This document shows, piece after piece, positions 59,523 through 64,000 of a stretch of DNA of 64,000 bases (position 1 is its first letter; every line of letters starts with the position of its first letter). The stretch covers positions 62,001 through 126,000 of the forward strand of contig CAYYPL010000008.1 in the NCBI GenBank assembly GCA_964473555.1, given 5' to 3'. This DNA is from UBA11400 sp964473555. Lineage in GTDB: Bacteria > Bacteroidota > Rhodothermia > Balneolales > HLUCCA01. The notes under the pieces were generated by a model. That model ran no database searches. It saw only the letters and a list, made by a program, of their open reading frames with translations, and had not been told where the DNA came from. A program made the position numbers and the translations under genes.

Positions 59523-60345
59523 CTCCTCGCGCATTGGACTCGGAACCGTGCAATTCGGTCTGCCTTACGGCATCTCGAATCGCACGGGCCAACCCGACAA
59601 AAACACCGTCAGATCGGTACTTGACCTGGCGCTTCGCAACGATATATCGGTGATGGACACTGCCAGTGCATACGGAACAGCCGAATTGGTACTCGGTGAA
59701 ATTGGAACTGATGGATTTCAAGTCGTGTCCAAGTACATGCCCCCGGAGAGTAATGTGAGTATCGAAGAGCAACTTCACAACACGCTGGCGATTTTAAAAC
59801 AGGATTCACTCTACGGATATTTATCCCATCGCCCTCAAAATCTACTCAAGCATCCCGAGCAATGGGAAATACTGAATGAGCAAAAAACGGAAGGCTTTGT
59901 TCACAAGATCGGTTACAGTCTGAACGAACCCGCTGAGCTGGATCAGCTTCTCGAAGTGGGAATGATTCCCGATCTGGTTCAGGTCCCGGTGAATTATTTC
60001 GACCATAGATTTGTACCCTATTTCGATACGTTGAAATCTCTCGGAACTGAAATTCACGCGCGATCTGCATACTTGCAGGGACTTTTTTTTCTCCGTGATT
60101 TTCCCCAGAGATTCACCCCGATCGCTCATACCGTGCGTAACTTGCAGGCATCGATTTCGAACCTGCCAGCCGCTCTTCTGGCGCATGTGCTGAGCTACAA
60201 GCATATCGATAAAGTGATCATCGGAGTGCAGAACCCAGCTCAATTGTCAGATGTGATCAATTCCCTGGGCTCTGCCGAACCTCTGCCAGACTTTTCCGAA
60301 CAACTGCCCGACGACATCCTTATGCCATCAAAATGGAGTCACTGA
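59503..60345 (+). CDS. Aldo/keto reductase-family protein
   Basis: A 280-residue aldo/keto reductase. Start region SSRIGLGTVQFGLPYGISN, the catalytic-type DTASAYGTAE near 50 (Asp and Tyr), GYLSHRPQNLL near 105 with the expected His, and KVIIGVQNPAQL near 235 for NADPH binding. Similar genes sit in pseudaminic / legionaminic and other nonulosonate loci, with unclear roles. The only in-frame start is TTG at 59503, 20 bp inside pseC. Confidence 0.8.
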   Translation: MNVSLLNSSRIGLGTVQFGLPYGISNRTGQPDKNTVRSVLDLALRNDISVMDTASAYGTAELVLGEIGTDGFQVVSKYMPPESNVSIEEQLHNTLAILKQDSLYGYLSHRPQNLLKHPEQWEILNEQKTEGFVHKIGYSLNEPAELDQLLEVGMIPDLVQVPVNYFDHRFVPYFDTLKSLGTEIHARSAYLQGLFFLRDFPQRFTPIAHTVRNLQASISNLPAALLAHVLSYKHIDKVIIGVQNPAQLSDVINSLGSAEPLPDFSEQLPDDILMPSKWSH

Positions 60346-60346
60346 T

Positions 60347-61132
60347 ATGACACGTACATTTGATCTGACCGCTAAAATTGTGGCCATCACGGGTGGATAT
60401 GGCTATCTCGGTTCTGCTATCGTCCAAAGTTTGATCCACCATGGAGCAACTGTTTATGTGCTCGGGAGATCAGAATTGAAGTTTGATCAGGCCTTTTCCG
60501 GACATGATGAACAAGAAAATACTCTGTATTTCACAAAATGTGATATTTCAGATACTGCATCGATGCAAAGCGCCTTTAAAAGCATTGATTTGGCTGAAGG
60601 ACGCATCGATGTGCTGATCAACAATGCCTTTTTTCTGAAAGGTCAGCATCCATTTACCATGTCCGACGATGACTTTGCCACAGGAATCGATGGAACACTG
60701 AACAGTGTGTTCCGTGCCACCCGCGATGCAATTCCATACCTCAGAAAAAGTACAGCAGGACGCATTATCAATGTGTCGTCGATGTACGGCATCGTGGCGC
60801 CGGACTTCAGTGTGTATGATGAGAATCCCGAGATGTGGAATCCACCGCACTATGGGGCGGCAAAAGCAGGTGTTGGTCAACTAACCAGATATTATGCCAG
60901 CGCTCTCGGAAAAGAAGGCATTACAGTGAATGCGGTGGCTCCAGGGCCGTTTCCATCTACTCAGGTGCAGCAAAAAACCGAGTTCATTGATAAGCTGGGA
61001 TCAAAAACCTGCCTCGGACGCATCGGTCAGCCCGATGAGCTCGCTGGTATCTTTGTATATCTGGCCTCAGATGCGTCATCCTACACAACCGGACAGACAT
61101 TCAGTATTGACGGTGGCTGGACCACCAGATAA
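60347..61132 (+). CDS. Short-chain dehydrogenase
   Basis: A 261-residue classical SDR. IVAITGGYGYLGSAIVQSL holds the Rossmann motif, NNAFF near 85, the catalytic Ser in INVSSMYG near 143 and YGAAKAG near 168 (Tyr, Lys), and the C-terminal TGQTFSIDGGW. Similar SDRs (PtmA-like) occur in legionaminic-acid-type loci. It starts one base after the aldo/keto reductase stop. Substrate unknown. Confidence 0.88.
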   Translation: MTRTFDLTAKIVAITGGYGYLGSAIVQSLIHHGATVYVLGRSELKFDQAFSGHDEQENTLYFTKCDISDTASMQSAFKSIDLAEGRIDVLINNAFFLKGQHPFTMSDDDFATGIDGTLNSVFRATRDAIPYLRKSTAGRIINVSSMYGIVAPDFSVYDENPEMWNPPHYGAAKAGVGQLTRYYASALGKEGITVNAVAPGPFPSTQVQQKTEFIDKLGSKTCLGRIGQPDELAGIFVYLASDASSYTTGQTFSIDGGWTTR

Positions 61133-61138
61133 TCCACA

Positions 61139-61999
61139 ATGACAAATAAACCGAGCAAAATAGGATTCATTATCCAGGCACGTATGCAGTCGGAACGACT
61201 TCCGGGTAAAGTGATGCTCCCCATGCCGATAGGATCGGGTGTACCCATGCTTGAGTGCATCATCAGACAGCTAAAAGAATCTTCCCACGAGGCAACAATA
61301 GTCGTAGCAACTGCGGAGGGAAGTACAAATGATCCTATTGCTCAATGGTGTGATTCTAACAACGTCTTTTACTTCAGAGGTGACGAAAAAGATGTTTTGA
61401 GTCGGTACATGGCAATCACCCTAGAACATGATTTTGAAACGGTTGTCCGGCTAACTGCTGATAATCCATTAGTGGATCTCAGCGTACTTGATCAAGTGAT
61501 CGGTGCACATATTAAATCAGATGCAGATTACACATGCAGCTCGGGAATGCCATTGGGGATGAACATTGAGGTAGTACACGGACCGTCACTGATACAACTT
61601 GAACACCGTGAACTAAGTGATGTGGATCGTGAGCACGTAACCCATTATTTCAGGAATAACCCGGGACTCAGCGTTCATGTGGTCCACATTGCCAAAGCCA
61701 ATGAATTGGCTTCCATCCGAACCACAGTTGATTATCCCGAGGACTACGTGTTTATGTCTGCCGTATTGTCGCACAAAGCTGAAAATGACTCAGGTTTGAA
61801 TGCATTAGGGCGGTTTGCACAGAAATTTCCATTTTTGGTGGATGTAAATCGAAAGAATCTGCAGAAAAAGCAGTTTGATAATCCAAAAGTAGAACTTCAG
61901 GAAGCCGCAATTCTGTTGGAGCAGGCTGATTTGCATCGTGCTGCTCAGGTGCTTCGTGACGAACTCACATCAGGTCACATTGGAGCGACTTACGACTAA
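61139..61999 (+). CDS. Cytidylyltransferase-like protein, SpsF type
   Basis: A 286-residue protein. IGFIIQARMQSERLPGKVML is the SpsF / CMP-sugar transferase start; FRGDEKDVLSRY near 80 and VRLTADNPLVD near 102 bind nucleotide and metal; RTTVDYPEDY near 197 is SpsF-typical. It may act in place of PseF to activate a nonulosonic acid, or on a related sugar. The C-terminal 60 residues are helical and extra. Sits just before the PseG-like gene, which overlaps its end. Confidence 0.82.
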   Translation: MTNKPSKIGFIIQARMQSERLPGKVMLPMPIGSGVPMLECIIRQLKESSHEATIVVATAEGSTNDPIAQWCDSNNVFYFRGDEKDVLSRYMAITLEHDFETVVRLTADNPLVDLSVLDQVIGAHIKSDADYTCSSGMPLGMNIEVVHGPSLIQLEHRELSDVDREHVTHYFRNNPGLSVHVVHIAKANELASIRTTVDYPEDYVFMSAVLSHKAENDSGLNALGRFAQKFPFLVDVNRKNLQKKQFDNPKVELQEAAILLEQADLHRAAQVLRDELTSGHIGATYD

Positions 62000-62987
62000 A
62001 CCCCGCATTCTTTTTCGGGCCGATGGAAATGTGCAGATGGGGCTTGGACACTTGGTCCGCTCTGGTGCACTGGCCGAAATGCTGACACAGAGCTTTGCTC
62101 CAGAGTTTGTATGTCGTGAAATCGCGCCTGAAGTCAGTTCTAAGTTTCAGCTGTTGGGATTCAAGGTACACCACATTGAGCGTGAAGTTGAATTTCTGGC
62201 GATGATCGAGCCAACAGACCTGGTTGTTCTGGATGGATACAAGTTTGATCTGGGATATCAGCATCAGGTTCGGAGTAAATGTGCGGCTCTGATTTGCATC
62301 GATGATCTGATCAAAGCGGACTGCCACGCAGATTTGATTATCAATCAGTCGCCCGGAGCCCGGGAATCTGCCTACAAAACCCTTCCAGTGGCAGAATTTG
62401 CTTTGGGACTTGACTATGTGTTGCTTCGTCCGGCATTTTTAGGTGCAGCCAGGCAACAAAATGAAGTATCAAAAGGCGACCCACGGTCTGTTTTCATATG
62501 TTTTGGGGGCTCTGACGCGCAGAATCTGACCCGGTCAACCTGGGAGAAAGCTGTGCAATCCGGACGATTCAAACGGATCGTCCTGGTAACCGGAGCTTCG
62601 TACGAACACGTTGAAGAACTGAAATCCGAGGTTAGTTCACATCCGGAAACAGAACTTCATCGCGATATTACCGCTGATGAAATGCTTCGGCTGATGCTCG
62701 AATGTGGAGTCAAAGTAGTGCCTTCGAGTGGGATACTCTTTGAAGCGATGACCACCGGTGGACTGGTGTTATGTGGCTATTACACCGACAATCAAATGCC
62801 AAATCATTCGCACGTGGTTCGGATGGGAGCGGTAATCGATGTGGGAATATTCTCGGATAGAGACCTTGAGTATGGATTCGGGGCTATTGATGGATTCAAT
62901 CCGAAAAAACCGCTCATCGATGGACGCAGTCCGGAGCGATTTTTAGCTCGAATCAATGCATTGTATCACAAATTTGTCCCAGCTTGA
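61980..62987 (+). CDS. pseG: PseG-like UDP-sugar hydrolase
   Basis: A 335-residue GT-B-fold protein. ILFRADGNVQMGLGHLVRSGALAEML (as two parts, residues 8-33) with the catalytic His in GLGHLVR, LDGYKFDLGYQ near 85, INQSPGARE near 124 and FGGSDAQNLT near 175 are PseG signatures. It releases UDP from the diacetamido-trideoxy altrose. TTG 61980 is my choice; GTG codons at 61938 and 61956 are in frame too. It overlaps spsF by 20 bp. PseH and PseI were not found and may lie beyond the right edge. Confidence 0.85.
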   Translation: MERLTTKPRILFRADGNVQMGLGHLVRSGALAEMLTQSFAPEFVCREIAPEVSSKFQLLGFKVHHIEREVEFLAMIEPTDLVVLDGYKFDLGYQHQVRSKCAALICIDDLIKADCHADLIINQSPGARESAYKTLPVAEFALGLDYVLLRPAFLGAARQQNEVSKGDPRSVFICFGGSDAQNLTRSTWEKAVQSGRFKRIVLVTGASYEHVEELKSEVSSHPETELHRDITADEMLRLMLECGVKVVPSSGILFEAMTTGGLVLCGYYTDNQMPNHSHVVRMGAVIDVGIFSDRDLEYGFGAIDGFNPKKPLIDGRSPERFLARINALYHKFVPA

Positions 62988-63056
62988 CCAAAAGAGGGTC
63001 AACAACATTAATCTAAACGCCGACCGGCTGCGCATCCGGTCATTAGACACGTATAC

Positions 63057-64000
63057 ATGATCATTTTAGGAATTGCAAACGACGAAACGGCAAGTGCTTG
63101 TATCGTTAAAGACGGAAAACTGCTTGCAGCAGCCAGTGAAGAACGATTCACACGCATCAAAATGGACCATAACTGGCCAGTTAACTCGGTTGAGTTCTGT
63201 CTGAAAACCGCTGGGATCACTCTGGATCAACTTGACAGTATTGCCTACGGGTGGAGTGCTGGATTCGATGCAGAGAAACACTTGCTGGCTTATCACGACC
63301 GCATCGTGTACGAGGCAATGAACAATCCAGCTGGACTCGACACATTCCGTGAACGAATCGCTTCCGAAATCGAGCAAGATCGTCGAAAGCGAACTGAATA
63401 TCAGGATTTCGTCAAGGCAAATGGACTGCAGCTCAAATCCGTCAGCATCGATCACCACGAAGCGCACGCGTATTCAGCATACTGCTTTTCTCCATTTGAA
63501 CGAGCTTTGGTCGTAACCAGCGACGGTCGAGGTGATTTCCTGGCCGTGACGGTGAGCCTGTTTACGCCGGACTCCATGGAAGTGCTGTATCGAGGTTCAA
63601 GTATTGATTCGCTCGGATTTTTTTATGGAAGGATCACGGCGTTGCTTGGGTTTACACCACACCGACACGAAGGAAAAGTCACAGGACTCGCGGCACACGG
63701 AGATCCACAGAAACTGCTTCCCAAAATGCGTGAAATGATTTACGTGAAAGAGGGTCAAGTTTATGGTCGGTCAGGTGAGCTGTTCAGACCGTTTTACAGC
63801 AATTTCAGCGATGAACTCAAGCAATTGATCGCATCGAATTCCCGCGAAGACGTCGCAGCTGCGGCTCAGGTTCACCTCGAAGAATGTATCACTGAACTAG
63901 TCACACACTACGTCAATCAAACCGGAGCTGAGTACGTGTGCATGGCTGGTGGAGTATTTGCAAACGTACGCGTAAATCAGTGCGTCATGGAGATTCCGGG
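63057..64000 (+). CDS. Carbamoyltransferase, 5' part (cut by window end)
   Basis: The frame is open from ATG 63057 to the window end (314 codons), about half of a usual 580-620-residue NodU/CmcH-type carbamoyltransferase. ILGIANDETASACIV at the start, AAASEERFTRIK near 24, IDHHEAHAYSAY near 130 and VTSDGRGDF near 151 form the Kae1-like ATP and carbamoyl-phosphate site. It would put a carbamoyl group on a sugar of the surface glycan, using carbamoyl phosphate from carAB. The start of the Kae1 C-part VCMAGGVFANVRVNQ is visible near 297. Confidence 0.88.
   Translation, partial: MIILGIANDETASACIVKDGKLLAAASEERFTRIKMDHNWPVNSVEFCLKTAGITLDQLDSIAYGWSAGFDAEKHLLAYHDRIVYEAMNNPAGLDTFRERIASEIEQDRRKRTEYQDFVKANGLQLKSVSIDHHEAHAYSAYCFSPFERALVVTSDGRGDFLAVTVSLFTPDSMEVLYRGSSIDSLGFFYGRITALLGFTPHRHEGKVTGLAAHGDPQKLLPKMREMIYVKEGQVYGRSGELFRPFYSNFSDELKQLIASNSREDVAAAAQVHLEECITELVTHYVNQTGAEYVCMAGGVFANVRVNQCVMEIP

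Overview
The window reads as chromosomal DNA of a Gram-negative, aerobic, heme-making bacterium of the Bacteroidota / Balneolota / Rhodothermota group. This rests on TonB-dependent and other outer-membrane barrel proteins, several candidate promoters with a TAnnTTTG -7 box, a NusG-like UpxY-type regulator at the head of a polysaccharide locus, a C5-type heme pathway with an oxygen-dependent HemY-type oxidase, and a CarB without its C-terminal allosteric domain. The species cannot be fixed from the sequence alone. No tRNA, rRNA, CRISPR array or transposase gene was seen.

Layout. 1-3.5 kb: leftward etfB-etfA-fixC-fixX electron-transfer operon. 3.9-10 kb: an amidinohydrolase-like enzyme, an AbgT-type transporter, and a small surface-glycan-like group (glycosyltransferase, methyltransferase, sulfotransferase, DUF5989 protein). 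10.1-14.1 kb: carAB. 14.6-16 kb: sugar porter. 16.2-38.2 kb: a heme island with every enzyme from glutamyl-tRNA to protoheme (hemH, A, C, D, E, F, B, L and a HemY-type hemG). It is interrupted by a hybrid sensor kinase, a Rieske oxygenase, an NtrB/NtrC-like pair, two YceI proteins, a porin and an MFS exporter. 38.4-45.8 kb: TonB receptor, AhpD-like protein, BamA/TamA-like barrel, mutS2, TauE-like permease. 45.9-64 kb: a surface polysaccharide locus. It has a UpxY-like antiterminator, a winged-helix regulator, an SLBB export protein, a Wzz-like protein, a UDP-GlcA epimerase-like enzyme, a WbpE/D/B-type set for diacetamido-uronic acid, a Wzm/Wzt ABC exporter, pseudaminic-acid-like genes (PseB, PseC, PseG, SpsF-like), an aldo/keto reductase, an SDR and a carbamoyltransferase cut by the right edge.

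Two things stand out beyond the genes. First, between 3.5 and 37.5 kb the intergenic gaps, the ends of some genes and one gene interior carry a family of composite repeats. These are degenerate tandem heptamers or octamers, arrays of tiny hairpins with mostly TTC/TTT/TTA loops and different stems spaced about 20 nt apart, and a longer shared hairpin. They overlap the stop codons of hemB, an MFS gene and the sugar porter gene, and lie in frame inside hemG. Second, the divergent yceI and porin genes each have a near-perfect sigma-54 promoter facing outward from a shared 836-bp gap, about 1.4 kb from a gene for a sigma-54 activator, with two similar candidate activator sites between them.

The polysaccharide locus and the 38-46 kb stretch lack the repeat family, apart from one pair of hairpins after the UpxY-like gene. 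This suggests a different history for the two halves of the window.
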